Source: Aquirufa antheringensis (GTDB lineage: Bacteria > Bacteroidota > Bacteroidia > Cytophagales > Spirosomataceae). From it: a stretch of DNA of 64,000 nucleotides. Each line of letters opens with the position of its first letter. The first letter of the stretch is position 1. Shown here one piece after another: positions 53,192-62,699 of the stretch. The translations under genes and the position numbers were made by a program. The stretch is from contig NZ_SEWZ01000001.1 in the NCBI RefSeq assembly GCF_004307425.1, positions 311,662-375,661 of the forward strand, given 5' to 3'. Under the pieces are notes generated by a model. It was not told the origin of the DNA. It did not search any database and saw only the letters and a program-made list of their open reading frames with translations.

Positions 53192-53223
53192 CAAAAATAC
53201 GGCAATATGGTCAAATATCTCAA
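53192..53223 (-). promoter_or_regulatory. tsaD promoter (TTG-N21-TAnnTTTG)
   Basis: The minus strand has TTG (53221-53223), a 21-nt spacer inside the start of tamB, and TATTTTTG (53192-53199), 17 nt before the tsaD ATG. Confidence 0.6.
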
Positions 53224-56200
53224 AATCTTCGTCAAAACAATCCTCTATGGATTGCTGGGGATTTTTTTGCTGATTTTTGCCACCATTCTCCTCCTGAGAG
53301 CTCCCGTTAATCAGACTTTATTAGCGAATTATTTAACTCCCAAAGTCGAAAAGGCAATCGGTTATCCTGTGAAAATGCAGGGTATTCAAGTGAAATTTTT
53401 CGACGAAGTCAGTATTAAAGGTTTGGAGGTGAAAGACCCTTGGGGCGCTAAAATGATTCAAATCGATCAGCTCGATGTAAATTTTAGCATCGCCCATTTA
53501 TTCCTTCAGCCCGGGAAACCAAGTTTAGATTATGCGCGTTTAACACGTCCTAATGTCCACCTAATCTTTGAAAAGAAGACGAGTAAAATGAATATTGAGG
53601 AGTTTATTTTACGCCTTGAAAAGTGGATTACGGGGGGAGTAAAGACGGTGAAAAAAGGTCCGTCGTCCATTTTTACCATACCGGAAGCGGAGGTTATTGA
53701 TGGTGCTTTTTCTTTAGATGATAATACCGTAAAGAGTGAAGCGACTCGCCGTCATTTCGATATTTCGCACTTTACTTTAGCGAAGGTTTATTCCAAAGTC
53801 AAGAATTTTTACATCAAGAACGATACGCTTGGACTACAGGCGATTGGTTTGCGGACGAAAGATCCGTTGACTGGTTTTGACGTAAAAAGTCTGAATACGG
53901 TGTTTATGATTTCGGATCACCAGATGCGATTTGATCAACTGGATTTGCGCTTTAATGATTCGCGCGTGACACGGAAATTTGTGGTGAATTACCGCGATAT
54001 GAGCTCGATGACGCGTTGGATTACAGACGTGGACATGCAGGCAGATTTTAATGGAGCGCTGGTGAAAGGGGAGGATTTAGGCCGATTTGTGGAGGCGATG
54101 TATGACTACAAAGGGATGTACCGTTTGAAAGGTTTGCTTAGAGGTACAGTGGCGAAATTGGATTTGAAAAAGTTTGAGTTAGGTTTTGGTGCTAAAAGTG
54201 TCTTGCGAGGCGATTTTAATTTCAAAGGTTTGCCTGTGGTGGACAAAACGGAAATGGATTTCACCATGCGTTCTTCGCTGTTCTACCCCCAGGATTTAGG
54301 TACGTATATCACGAAGCCGGCAGCGGAAAATATGGTTATTTTAGGGCCAGTGGCTTTTGATGGTCTTTTCAAAGGGAACAACAGAGTCTTTAGAACGGCC
54401 GGGAAATTGAAGACTGGATTAGGCTATGTGGAGGCAGATGTGAAAATGAATTTGCAGGATTCGATGGCCTTTTCGCGCTACGATGGGAAGATCAAATTAC
54501 AGAAATTTAAGTTAGGTAAACTGCTGGGAATGGAGCCCATGTTAGGGACTTTGGATGCAGAAGGGAATTTGAAGGGGAGTGGATTTGCGAAGAAATCGGC
54601 TAATATTGATTTTGATGGGAAGGTTTCGGAAATCTTTTTTAATCAATACCTCTACCACAAACTTACGTTAAAAGGGAACTTCCAGAAGCAATTATTTAAA
54701 GGGGATGTCATTTCGAAGGATACGAATTTAGTGGCAACGATGTCAGGTTTAATTGACCTTCGGGGAGCGAAGCCAGTGTATCAAATGCAGGGAGAAATAA
54801 CCCATTCGAATCTTCACAACCTTCGTTTACTTGATCCTCAACTGAGTTTGACTACGGACTTTGAATTGGATTTTAAGGGGGATCGCTTTGATGATTTAGA
54901 GGGGCGCACGGTCTTTTACAATTCTACCTTGCGCACGCCTAATAAACCCGATTTGCATGTAGAGTTAGTGACGCTGACTTCGGAAAATGGGCCTGGCCAA
55001 AAGCGGCATTACAAGTTAACTTCAGATCTAGTTTCCGCTGAAATCAGTGGCGAGTTTACGCCCAGTTTATTGCAATCTCAATTGAGTCAACTGGCTAAAG
55101 AGTATGCGTTATTTTTCCAAAAAGGGTCTGATGAACGCTGGGGTTATTATGCCACTCATCGCCACGAAATTGACACCAAGTACAAGGCAGATTTTACGGT
55201 GATTTGCCATCGAGTAGATCCGATTTTGGCGCGCTTTTTTCCGTCGGTTCAGATCGGAGAGAATACCGTATTTTCAGGAAATATTTCGAAGGGGAGAACG
55301 CTTTCTGTGAGTTTGGAGGCCTATCCAGACACCTTAGTTTTAGGGGGATACCATTTTTATCAATCTGTTTTTTCCTTCCAAAGTTCGAAATTCTTAGGAG
55401 CACCTGAAGTTTCATCTAGTCTCGTTTTCTCTTCTAGAAAGCAGCAATTGAACTTTTTGACACCGACAGAGAATTTAAAATTGGATGCGCTTTGGGATCA
55501 AGATCGGATCAACTTTGGACTTGATTTTAAACAACAAGGGGAAGAAAATTCAGCACATCTAGCGGGGGCATGGGCCTTCGAGGAAGAGGGCTTGTCGTTG
55601 AAATTTAAGGATACGTATTTTCGCATTTTAGGTCAGGACTGGGCAATGGATCCAGCGAATAAAATTACGATTCAAGGGCCAGAATGGAAGGCAGATCGGG
55701 TATTAGTAGCGAATCAGAATCAATCCATTTCCTTGCAAGGGAGTCTCTCAACTGACACGACAGAGACGATCAAATTGCGGGCAAATCACTTTCAATTGTC
55801 TACGTTGAAACCTTTGTTCGCCACCAAGACCACCGGGGAATTAAATGGGGAGATTGCGATTCAAGATTGGTACAACCATACGCGTCTGGACTCTTGGTTA
55901 TTAGTGGATTCGCTGCGCTTGAATAAGTTTTATATCGGGAATTTGCAAGGAGTGGGAACCTATTTAGCGGATGATAAAGCGATGGATTTGAATCTGAACC
56001 TGAACCGCTTGGGTGAATCGGTTTTATCGCTTACAGGGACTTATAAGCCTTTTGAAGAGGAACAGAAGTTGAATGTGAAGGCAGAGCTGAATCAGACGGA
56101 TTTACAGATTTTGGAGCCCTTTACAGAAGGTGTTTTCTCTGGTTTGAAAGGTTCGGCATCAGGTAATTTACACATCGGAGGTTTGCCTACAAAACCGGAG

Positions 56201-57688
56201 ATTACGGGTGATATCGTGTTTTCGAAAGCGGGAGCTGTGTTTGATTATTTGAAAACATCGATGTCGGTATCGGACACAGTAAACTTTACCCCGCGGAAGA
56301 TTTATGCCAAAAATTGGAAAGTCTTAGATTCAGAAGGGAATAAAGCGTTAGTCAATACCACGCTTCAGTTTCCAGAGGGTAAGCCCTTTGAACTGGACAT
56401 CCAAGCGAACCTAGATCAGTATAAATTATTAAATACGAGCCGGGAGCCGAACTCGATTTATTACGGGTTAGGCTATGCCTCAGGTCCGATGCGGGTTTCT
56501 GGATCGATTGATAATTTAGTCGTTTCGGCTGATTTAAAATCGGAGAAAGGAACGCGCCTATTCATTCCTTTGGATCGAGAAGAAGATGCGTCAGAGGCGG
56601 AAGATTACAGCTTTGTGAGTGAAATAGCGGCGACCAACGTGGAGCAAGCCGCCGCTTCCGTGTCTACTAAACTACAGGAGGATGGGATTACGCTAGACTT
56701 ACGTTTAGCATTAACTCCCGAAGCCTATGGTGAGGTGCAGTTTGATGCGAAGAAAGGGGATGTGATGCGGATGTATGGTTCCGGAGATATCAAGATGAAT
56801 TTGGACAAAAAAGGATCCTTTAAAATGGTAGGCGATTATGCGATCGATCAAGGAGATTATACCTTTACTCTCCAAAACTTAATCAACAAAAAATTCGCTA
56901 TCCAACGTGGTTCGAAGATCTCATGGACGGGTGATCCACTCGAGGCTAATGTGAATATCAAGGCGATTTATACCCAATATGCCTCCTTGTTTCCTATTCT
57001 GTTAGATACGACAAACAAGGGGAATTTACCGGAGTTTAAGCGCCGTTACCCGGTGGACGTGACGATTAGTTTACAGGATCGTTTGTTATCGCCTAGCGTG
57101 AATTTTGATATTGGTATCCGCGATTATCCGAAAGATATGACTTTGAATGGTGCGGTGACAGCCTTTACGAATCGGATCAAAACAGACGACCAAGAATTAA
57201 CGCGTCAGGTCAGTAATCTCTTGTTGTTTGGCCAATTGGTTTCGCCATTTGGGGGAAGCGGTCTAGCACTGGGGAATTTGATGGGTAACTTCACAGAGAT
57301 GCTTTCCAATCAGTTGAGTAATTTGGCCTCTAAAATCAATAAAGATTTAGATATTTCTGTTTCGCTGGGCGGCGGTGTTTTAAACCAAGATATCTTGTCG
57401 AATTTACAATTACGTGCCTCTTATAATTTCAATGATCGCCTGCGCATCACGAGAAGCGGTGGATTTACAGACGCTAGAAACCAAACGAGTCCGCAAGTAT
57501 TACTGGGGGATTGGGCCTTAGAATGGTTCGTGAAACCGGATGGAAGTTTGCGGCTGAAGACCTATAATCGCAACGTGCAGACGACCATCTTAGGTTCCTT
57601 CAACTCCTACCAAATCAACCAAACCGTGGGAGCCAGCTTATTATATAACAAGGGTTTCAATACCTTCTTTTGGCAGAAGAAGAAATAA
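53207..57688 (+). CDS. tamB: TamB-like translocation and assembly module protein
   Basis: 1493 aa AsmA/TamB-type protein. One N-terminal membrane helix (about residues 10-30), then a very long beta-strand-rich region of the kind that forms a lipid-conducting groove between inner and outer membrane, and a C-terminal DUF490 domain (about 1130-1480: GSGDIKMNLDKKGSFKM, YTFTLQNLINKKF, TRQVSNLLLFGQL). In Bacteroidota such proteins accompany BamA-like TamA; none is adjacent here. Large but usual for the phylum. Confidence 0.9.
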   Translation: MVKYLKIFVKTILYGLLGIFLLIFATILLLRAPVNQTLLANYLTPKVEKAIGYPVKMQGIQVKFFDEVSIKGLEVKDPWGAKMIQIDQLDVNFSIAHLFLQPGKPSLDYARLTRPNVHLIFEKKTSKMNIEEFILRLEKWITGGVKTVKKGPSSIFTIPEAEVIDGAFSLDDNTVKSEATRRHFDISHFTLAKVYSKVKNFYIKNDTLGLQAIGLRTKDPLTGFDVKSLNTVFMISDHQMRFDQLDLRFNDSRVTRKFVVNYRDMSSMTRWITDVDMQADFNGALVKGEDLGRFVEAMYDYKGMYRLKGLLRGTVAKLDLKKFELGFGAKSVLRGDFNFKGLPVVDKTEMDFTMRSSLFYPQDLGTYITKPAAENMVILGPVAFDGLFKGNNRVFRTAGKLKTGLGYVEADVKMNLQDSMAFSRYDGKIKLQKFKLGKLLGMEPMLGTLDAEGNLKGSGFAKKSANIDFDGKVSEIFFNQYLYHKLTLKGNFQKQLFKGDVISKDTNLVATMSGLIDLRGAKPVYQMQGEITHSNLHNLRLLDPQLSLTTDFELDFKGDRFDDLEGRTVFYNSTLRTPNKPDLHVELVTLTSENGPGQKRHYKLTSDLVSAEISGEFTPSLLQSQLSQLAKEYALFFQKGSDERWGYYATHRHEIDTKYKADFTVICHRVDPILARFFPSVQIGENTVFSGNISKGRTLSVSLEAYPDTLVLGGYHFYQSVFSFQSSKFLGAPEVSSSLVFSSRKQQLNFLTPTENLKLDALWDQDRINFGLDFKQQGEENSAHLAGAWAFEEEGLSLKFKDTYFRILGQDWAMDPANKITIQGPEWKADRVLVANQNQSISLQGSLSTDTTETIKLRANHFQLSTLKPLFATKTTGELNGEIAIQDWYNHTRLDSWLLVDSLRLNKFYIGNLQGVGTYLADDKAMDLNLNLNRLGESVLSLTGTYKPFEEEQKLNVKAELNQTDLQILEPFTEGVFSGLKGSASGNLHIGGLPTKPEITGDIVFSKAGAVFDYLKTSMSVSDTVNFTPRKIYAKNWKVLDSEGNKALVNTTLQFPEGKPFELDIQANLDQYKLLNTSREPNSIYYGLGYASGPMRVSGSIDNLVVSADLKSEKGTRLFIPLDREEDASEAEDYSFVSEIAATNVEQAAASVSTKLQEDGITLDLRLALTPEAYGEVQFDAKKGDVMRMYGSGDIKMNLDKKGSFKMVGDYAIDQGDYTFTLQNLINKKFAIQRGSKISWTGDPLEANVNIKAIYTQYASLFPILLDTTNKGNLPEFKRRYPVDVTISLQDRLLSPSVNFDIGIRDYPKDMTLNGAVTAFTNRIKTDDQELTRQVSNLLLFGQLVSPFGGSGLALGNLMGNFTEMLSNQLSNLASKINKDLDISVSLGGGVLNQDILSNLQLRASYNFNDRLRITRSGGFTDARNQTSPQVLLGDWALEWFVKPDGSLRLKTYNRNVQTTILGSFNSYQINQTVGASLLYNKGFNTFFWQKKK

Positions 57689-57712
57689 AAAAGGCCACCC
57701 TGTCGGATGGCC
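57687..57712 (-). terminator. Terminator of the coiled-coil gene
   Basis: Hairpin GGCCA...TGGCC with an inner CC/GG pair and TGTC loop. On the minus strand it is followed by T6, so it ends the 57737-58681 transcript. On the plus strand it also follows the tamB stop but without a good T tract. Confidence 0.75.
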
Positions 57713-57736
57713 CATTTCAAAAAACGTAGGAGGAAA

Positions 57737-58681
57737 TTACTTTACCTCGAATGCGCCAGTTCCGATTTGGAAACCTTCTGCATATAATTCTACTGAATAT
57801 TTACCTGGCTTGTAAGCAACACCACCGCGAGGGTAAGTGACAGCTACGGTTTGGCTATCATTCGTATATTCAAAAGTTTGCTTCGCTGTGTATGTCAGCT
57901 CTTTTCCGTTGATGGTGATACGGCCAGAACCGATTGCTTCGTCAGAAAGAGTAGCACCTTCGCCATCTAATACACGAACGTAAACCGTCTTGTTTTCTAA
58001 CTTTGTGATTGGGTTTGTCGCTAGGCTAAATACCACTTTCAGTTTCTCGATTTTCTTACCGTTCAAACGAGAACGTTCTGTTTCTTTTCCTTTCGCGTTC
58101 ACGGCTAACACTTTCAAGTTTTGTGCCTTCAAAGCTGCAGCGATGCTTACTTTGCGCGCTAATTCTTTATTGCGTTGACTTACTGAAGAAAGCGTATCGT
58201 TTAACGTTTGGTTTTGGTTTTTCAAACCTGAGTTCTCCGTGTTTAACGTCGTGTTTTGCGTCGTTAACGTTTGGTTGCTCTCCGTTAAAATACCGTTTTG
58301 CTTCTTCAATTCAACGATTTCAGCGTCTTTTGTAGACAAGACCACGTTGTATTCTTTAATTTTCGCTTCATACGAGGCGATCGTTGCGTGGTTTGAGTTC
58401 TTTAAAGAGGCTTTATCTTGTTCTAATTGAACTTTCAAAGCTTCTAAATCAGCTACTTGACCACCAAGAGACTTGATCTCAGCGATTTTAGCATCTAATT
58501 GCGTCGAAATCGAATCTAAAGAAGCGCGTGTATTGGATAATTCGGTTGCTTTTTGTTCGATTTGCGTAGCTTGATCCTTCGTCGTTTGGTACGAACGGAA
58601 GTACAAAACTCCTAAAACTGCCGTTAGCACTGCTAAGACAATTAGGGCTGTTTTGGAATTGTTGTTAGGCGATTGTTCCAT
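57737..58681 (-). CDS. Membrane-anchored coiled-coil protein
   Basis: 314 aa. One membrane helix at about 10-30 (KTALIVLAVLTAVLGVLYF), then a long coiled coil at about 35-175 rich in Gln, Asn, Thr and Ser (repeats such as LTTQNTTLNTENSGLKNQ), and a C-terminal beta-sandwich domain at about 180-314. Family known to me only as an uncharacterised Bacteroidota type. The reading frame extends to 58795, but the -7 box at 58725-58732 and the clean membrane segment support the ATG at 58681. Confidence 0.72.
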   Translation of the reverse strand: MEQSPNNNSKTALIVLAVLTAVLGVLYFRSYQTTKDQATQIEQKATELSNTRASLDSISTQLDAKIAEIKSLGGQVADLEALKVQLEQDKASLKNSNHATIASYEAKIKEYNVVLSTKDAEIVELKKQNGILTESNQTLTTQNTTLNTENSGLKNQNQTLNDTLSSVSQRNKELARKVSIAAALKAQNLKVLAVNAKGKETERSRLNGKKIEKLKVVFSLATNPITKLENKTVYVRVLDGEGATLSDEAIGSGRITINGKELTYTAKQTFEYTNDSQTVAVTYPRGGVAYKPGKYSVELYAEGFQIGTGAFEVK

Positions 58682-58724
58682 TGGGTATAAATTGATTTTT
58701 AAGGGTTTATAATTTTTAATGCGG

Positions 58725-58732
58725 CAAAAGTA
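58725..58732 (-). promoter_or_regulatory. Bacteroidota -7 element for the coiled-coil gene
   Basis: The minus strand reads TACTTTTG, perfect TAnnTTTG, 43 nt before the ATG at 58681. Confidence 0.5.
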
Positions 58733-58811
58733 CAAAAAAAAGTCCACATTTCGGGGGGTATCTCGGATTGAAGGCTCTTTTTGATTAATTTGCACTGCTT
58801 ATTTAAATCCT

Positions 58812-60392
58812 ATGCCTACATACGACTTTATTGTCATCGGTTCTGGAATTGCTGGTTTATCCTACACGGTTAAAGTGGCGGACTATTTTCAGCAACGTCA
58901 AATCCCCATCAAAATTGCCTTGATTACGAAGACCGTGGCGGAAGAGACGAACACGAAATATGCGCAAGGCGGGATTGCAACCGTTTGGGATTCAGCGGAT
59001 TCCTTTGAAAAACACATAGAAGACACGATGGTAGCTGGGGACTTTGTGAGTGATCGCAAGGTGGTAGAAATAGTGGTAAATGAGGCTCCAGCGCGTTTAA
59101 AAGAGTTAATCGCCTACGGGACTGATTTTGATCGCCAAGCAGATGGATCATTTGATTTAGTGAAAGAAGGGGGCCATTCCGATAAGCGTATTTTGCACCA
59201 TAAGGATTCAACCGGAAATGAAATAGAACGGGCTTTATTAGCCAAAGTCAAGTCCTACACTAGCGTGGATTTCTTTACGCATTACTTTGCGGTAGACTTA
59301 ATCACCCAGCATCATTTAGGAGAGAAAGTGACGAAGGATACGCCGGGTAAGAAATGTTTTGGGGTCTATGTGCTGAATCTCAAGACGAATAAAATTGAAA
59401 CTTTTTTAGGTAAAACCACCTTGTTAGCTACCGGAGGAATTGGTCAAGTATACCAATCGACGACCAATCCCACGATCGCAACGGGTGATGGAATCTCAAT
59501 GGCCTACCGAGCAAAAGCCTTTGTGCAAGGAATGGAATTCATTCAATTTCATCCTACGGCCTTGTATAATCCGGGTAAAAAACCCTCTTTCTTAATTTCC
59601 GAAGCTGTTCGCGGACACGGTGGAATTTTGAAGAACCAAGATGGTTCTACCTTTATGGAAAAGTACGATGCGCGTTTATCTTTAGCCCCTCGGGATATTG
59701 TGGCGCGTGCGATCGATTCGGAGATGAAGAAGAACGGAACGGATCACGTTTTCTTAGATACCCGTCATATTCCGAAGGAAGAAATTCTACAGCATTTTCC
59801 CATGATTTACGATCATTGCCTGCAGGTGTTAGGTATTGATATGTCTCAGGAAATGATTCCAGTCGTTCCAGCCCAGCATTATTTATGCGGGGGAATTATC
59901 GTGAATGAACATAGCCAAACGAATATCGAAAATCTTTACGCCGCCGGTGAATGTTCGTTTACGGGTTTACATGGGGCGAATCGTTTAGCCTCTAATTCCT
60001 TATTAGAAGCGATTGTTTACGCGCACCGGGCATTTGAAAAATCAGTTTCTGAATATGGTACTCAGGTGTTGCCGGAAGGTATTCCATCGTGGAATGATGA
60101 GGGAACACGCCACCCCGAGGAGATGGTTTTAGTGACGGAGATGACGCGTGAATTAGAGTCCATCATGTCAAATTATGTGGGGATTGTTCGGACGGATCGC
60201 CGTTTGAAAAGAGCCTACGATCGTTTGGAATTGATCTATTTAGAGCATGAAGAATTGTACCGTCAATCGAAAATTACGGTGCCTTTGTGCGAATTAAGAA
60301 ATATGATTAATGTGGCCTATTTGATCATCAAACACGCGCGTGCACAGCGGGAAAACAAAGGTTTGCACTATAACCTAGATCTGATTCTTTAG
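58812..60392 (+). CDS. nadB: L-aspartate oxidase
   Basis: 526 aa FAD enzyme that oxidises aspartate to iminoaspartate, first step of de novo NAD synthesis. FAD-binding VIGSGIAGLSYTVK at the start, TKYAQGGIATVW, FHPTALY and the Arg in EAVRGHGGIL and APRDIVARAI are conserved with the succinate dehydrogenase flavoprotein family. No nadA or nadC next to it. A near-consensus box TTAATTTG (58795-58802) ends 9 nt before the ATG. The 3' end overlaps udk by 18 nt. Confidence 0.93.
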   Translation: MPTYDFIVIGSGIAGLSYTVKVADYFQQRQIPIKIALITKTVAEETNTKYAQGGIATVWDSADSFEKHIEDTMVAGDFVSDRKVVEIVVNEAPARLKELIAYGTDFDRQADGSFDLVKEGGHSDKRILHHKDSTGNEIERALLAKVKSYTSVDFFTHYFAVDLITQHHLGEKVTKDTPGKKCFGVYVLNLKTNKIETFLGKTTLLATGGIGQVYQSTTNPTIATGDGISMAYRAKAFVQGMEFIQFHPTALYNPGKKPSFLISEAVRGHGGILKNQDGSTFMEKYDARLSLAPRDIVARAIDSEMKKNGTDHVFLDTRHIPKEEILQHFPMIYDHCLQVLGIDMSQEMIPVVPAQHYLCGGIIVNEHSQTNIENLYAAGECSFTGLHGANRLASNSLLEAIVYAHRAFEKSVSEYGTQVLPEGIPSWNDEGTRHPEEMVLVTEMTRELESIMSNYVGIVRTDRRLKRAYDRLELIYLEHEELYRQSKITVPLCELRNMINVAYLIIKHARAQRENKGLHYNLDLIL

Positions 60393-60998
60393 GTAGGAAA
60401 CGATTACATCGAGTCCTTTTTCGAAGTGCTGATTGTTCGGAATCACGATGTCACAACTGCGTTTGTGTGGTCGAATAAACTCCTCGTAGGTGGGTTTTAC
60501 GTGGTATTTCCAGCGGTACATCACATCCTGCAAATCGTATCCTCGCTCTTCGTTATCGCGTTTGATTCTCCGTTTTAATTTGATTTTATCTCGGGCGTCA
60601 ATGAATATTTTGAGGTCCAAAAGCTGTGCCACCTCCGGAAAGTGAAACACAAAAATCCCCTCCACTACTAAGATTTTGCGGGGATGAAAATGCAACATAT
60701 CAGGCACTTTCTCCGTGTTATTGAAGGTGTATTCCACCCTACTCACTACTTCGCCGTTACGCAATCGTTCGATGTCTGCCGCAAAAGCTTGGTCATCGAT
60801 GGCCCCTGGAAGATCAAAATTTTCGATTCCGTTGTGATCCTTCGTCTGGTGTTCGATAGGACGGTAGTAGTTATCTTGGGACAAAAGGCAGATGTCATCC
60901 GTCCTGAACTGTTCCATTAATCGGCTTAAAAAGAGGGTTTTACCTGAGGCGCTACCACCAGTGATTCCGATAATAAAAGGACGTTCGATTGTTGACAT
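60375..60998 (-). CDS. udk: Uridine kinase
   Basis: 207 aa P-loop kinase that phosphorylates uridine and cytidine in pyrimidine salvage. Walker A is GITGGSASGKT (residues 10-20); DNYYR, DLPGAID, VEGIFVF and RRIKRDNEERGYD (lid) are the family blocks. Full length. Converges on nadB with an 18-nt overlap of coding ends. Confidence 0.95.
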   Translation of the reverse strand: MSTIERPFIIGITGGSASGKTLFLSRLMEQFRTDDICLLSQDNYYRPIEHQTKDHNGIENFDLPGAIDDQAFAADIERLRNGEVVSRVEYTFNNTEKVPDMLHFHPRKILVVEGIFVFHFPEVAQLLDLKIFIDARDKIKLKRRIKRDNEERGYDLQDVMYRWKYHVKPTYEEFIRPHKRSCDIVIPNNQHFEKGLDVIVSYLKNQI

Positions 60999-61058
60999 AA
61001 GTGCTTAATTCCGGTGCAAATTTGCGAAAAGGTTTTTATTTAAGCTAAAAAACCGCTT

Positions 61059-61562
61059 TCATTTTCGGAATTTGAGGTAAATCGCCACTTCATCCTTCGT
61101 CTTGGTTTCTATATATTTCAGGCCGGCTTGCTCGAATTCGTCGATGATTTCGGGCTCAAAAAATAAGTCTTTTCCGCATCCTTCATGCTGCAAACGCTCC
61201 ACTTTGGATATTTCCTCCTCGATAATGATGATGCCACCTTCCTTTAAGGCGCTTTTGATTTTTGCTAGCATAGCTGCGCGATCCTCCAATTCGTGCCAGG
61301 CATTAAAGACCCAAATTTGATCTTTATGTAGTAGCTTCTTTGGATTTAGTTCGACCTCCGTATTCCAAATTAACCCCGTTTTTTCCGTGAAATAGTCAAT
61401 GCTATCTTGGATATCTTCCTGTTGTACGACTGGATCTACTAGGGCTAAATTCTGTGCGGGATAATGTAGGCAAAGGCCTACTTCCCACCAACCATAACCA
61501 CAGCCAATGGAAGCGATGTGATCCGTCGTTTTCCATCTGCCAAAATCGTAGAATTCTTTCAT
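61059..61562 (-). CDS. Putative class I methyltransferase
   Basis: 167 aa from the ATG at 61562; a TTG ten codons upstream (61592) would give 177. Motif I IASIGCGYGWWEVGLCL and the acidic end LALVDPV fit a SAM-binding fold, followed by WVFNAWHELEDRAAML and the strand GGIIIIEEEI. Small for a methyltransferase; substrate unknown. The upstream region is shared with the divergent carbonic anhydrase-like gene, whose -7 box lies at 61580-61587. Confidence 0.65.
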   Translation of the reverse strand: MKEFYDFGRWKTTDHIASIGCGYGWWEVGLCLHYPAQNLALVDPVVQQEDIQDSIDYFTEKTGLIWNTEVELNPKKLLHKDQIWVFNAWHELEDRAAMLAKIKSALKEGGIIIIEEEISKVERLQHEGCGKDLFFEPEIIDEFEQAGLKYIETKTKDEVAIYLKFRK

Positions 61563-61579
61563 AGACTCGCAATTTAAGG

Positions 61580-61587
61580 TATATTTG
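61580..61587 (+). promoter_or_regulatory. Bacteroidota -7 element for the gamma-carbonic anhydrase operon
   Basis: TATATTTG, perfect TAnnTTTG, 19 nt before the ATG at 61607. It argues against the longer reading of the divergent methyltransferase gene. Confidence 0.55.
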
Positions 61588-61606
61588 GTCAATAATATAA
61601 AACAAC

Positions 61607-62107
61607 ATGGCGATTTTTATTGCACCTACGGCCAGCGTAATGGGTCGCGTTTTCATCTCGAAGGATGTTTCTGTTTGGTATGGCGCAGTAATTCGGGCGG
61701 ATGTGGAGGAGATTCACCTAGGCGAAGGCTGCAATATTCAAGACAATGCCGTTTTGCATGCAGATGAGGGTGATAAAACCATTATAGGTCCACACGTAAC
61801 TGTCGGTCACGGCGCCATCGTGCATGGAGCGGAAATAGGAGAGGGAAGTTTAGTGGGGATGCAGGCAACGGTGTTAAATAGGGCCAAAGTAGGGAAGTTT
61901 TGCCTCATCGGAGCTCACGCCTTAGTCACCGAAGGGATGGAAATCCCCGATTACTCTTTGGTTTTAGGGACGCCTGCAAAAGTGGTTAAGACCCTTAACA
62001 AAGACCAAATTAATCGTCTGAAATATGGCCCACCGCATTATGTTAAAATGGGTGCCGAACACAAATCTGGAAAATTTCCCTTGTTAACCGCAGCTGACTT
62101 CGAATAA
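61607..62107 (+). CDS. Gamma-carbonic anhydrase-like hexapeptide-repeat protein
   Basis: 166 aa left-handed beta-helix protein. Hexapeptide turns run through about residues 8-130 (VSVWYGAVIRAD, IGPHVTVGHGAIVHGAEIG). The three zinc histidines expected for the family are His51, His68 and His73. It resembles YrdA/CaiE-type homologues whose activity is often weak or unknown. Starts an operon with sixA (1-nt overlap). Confidence 0.88.
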   Translation: MAIFIAPTASVMGRVFISKDVSVWYGAVIRADVEEIHLGEGCNIQDNAVLHADEGDKTIIGPHVTVGHGAIVHGAEIGEGSLVGMQATVLNRAKVGKFCLIGAHALVTEGMEIPDYSLVLGTPAKVVKTLNKDQINRLKYGPPHYVKMGAEHKSGKFPLLTAADFE

Positions 62108-62556
62108 TGGAACTCATACTCATTCGCCACGCACATGCAGGGCCACACACGGTAGAGGATAAAGGACGCCATCTCTCAGAAAGAGGCATTGAAGAAGCGC
62201 TTCTTTTAGGGGAGTGGATGCATTTAAAACAATTCCCAGCTGGGTTCTGGTTAATCTCTGATGCCATCCGTACGCGAGAAACGGCTGAATTACTAGGCAA
62301 ACCCTTCTCAGAATTCGAGTTATCTGAATTTTGGTATATTTCGAGTGGTCCAGATTACTTGACCGAAATCGCGAAGCGCACGGAGCCCATCCTTTATCTG
62401 GTAGCTCACAATCCTTCTATTTCTTATCTCGCCTCTTATTTAACCGGCGATATGATTCAAATGGAAACAGTCGGTTGCGTATCTTTGCATTTCCCGGGTC
62501 TAAGTTCTTGGTCAGAAATCACCAAAGGCTTCGCCAACATCACACATCAACTATGA
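62107..62556 (+). CDS. SixA-like phosphohistidine phosphatase
   Basis: 149 aa histidine phosphatase-superfamily protein. The catalytic ILIRHAHAG starts at residue 4 (Arg7, His8); a second His lies in VAHNPS. In E. coli SixA dephosphorylates histidine phosphotransfer domains; the substrate here is unknown. Overlaps the previous gene by 1 nt and the small membrane protein gene by 4 nt (ATGA). Confidence 0.87.
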   Translation: MELILIRHAHAGPHTVEDKGRHLSERGIEEALLLGEWMHLKQFPAGFWLISDAIRTRETAELLGKPFSEFELSEFWYISSGPDYLTEIAKRTEPILYLVAHNPSISYLASYLTGDMIQMETVGCVSLHFPGLSSWSEITKGFANITHQL

Positions 62557-62699
62557 ACAAGAATCAGAAAATATTTCGCTGGGTGTTAATTTTGTTTACG
62601 CTGCTGATGATCGGTTTAGCGATTCAGATGGCTGTAAATACGACGGCGCCATGGCACAAGAAATCGTCTATGAAATCTCAAAATCGTGCTGCGCAATGA
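62553..62699 (+). CDS. Small single-pass membrane protein (48 aa)
   Basis: 48 aa: a basic start MNKNQKIFRW, one hydrophobic helix (about residues 11-28) and a short tail with NTTAPWHKK. Start overlaps the sixA stop as ATGA, so it is translated by coupling. The last eleven codons lie on one arm of a perfect 25-bp inverted repeat, so the C-terminus may be a late addition. Family not recognised; function unknown. Confidence 0.65.
   Translation: MNKNQKIFRWVLILFTLLMIGLAIQMAVNTTAPWHKKSSMKSQNRAAQ

Noticed and set aside
53207-57688. Giant surface adhesin
   Set aside because: N-terminal membrane anchor and C-terminal DUF490 identify a TamB-like protein.
62331-62699. 122-aa protein read from 62331
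   Set aside because: Its first part is a shadow of sixA in another frame; only the 48 codons from 62553 form a plausible gene.
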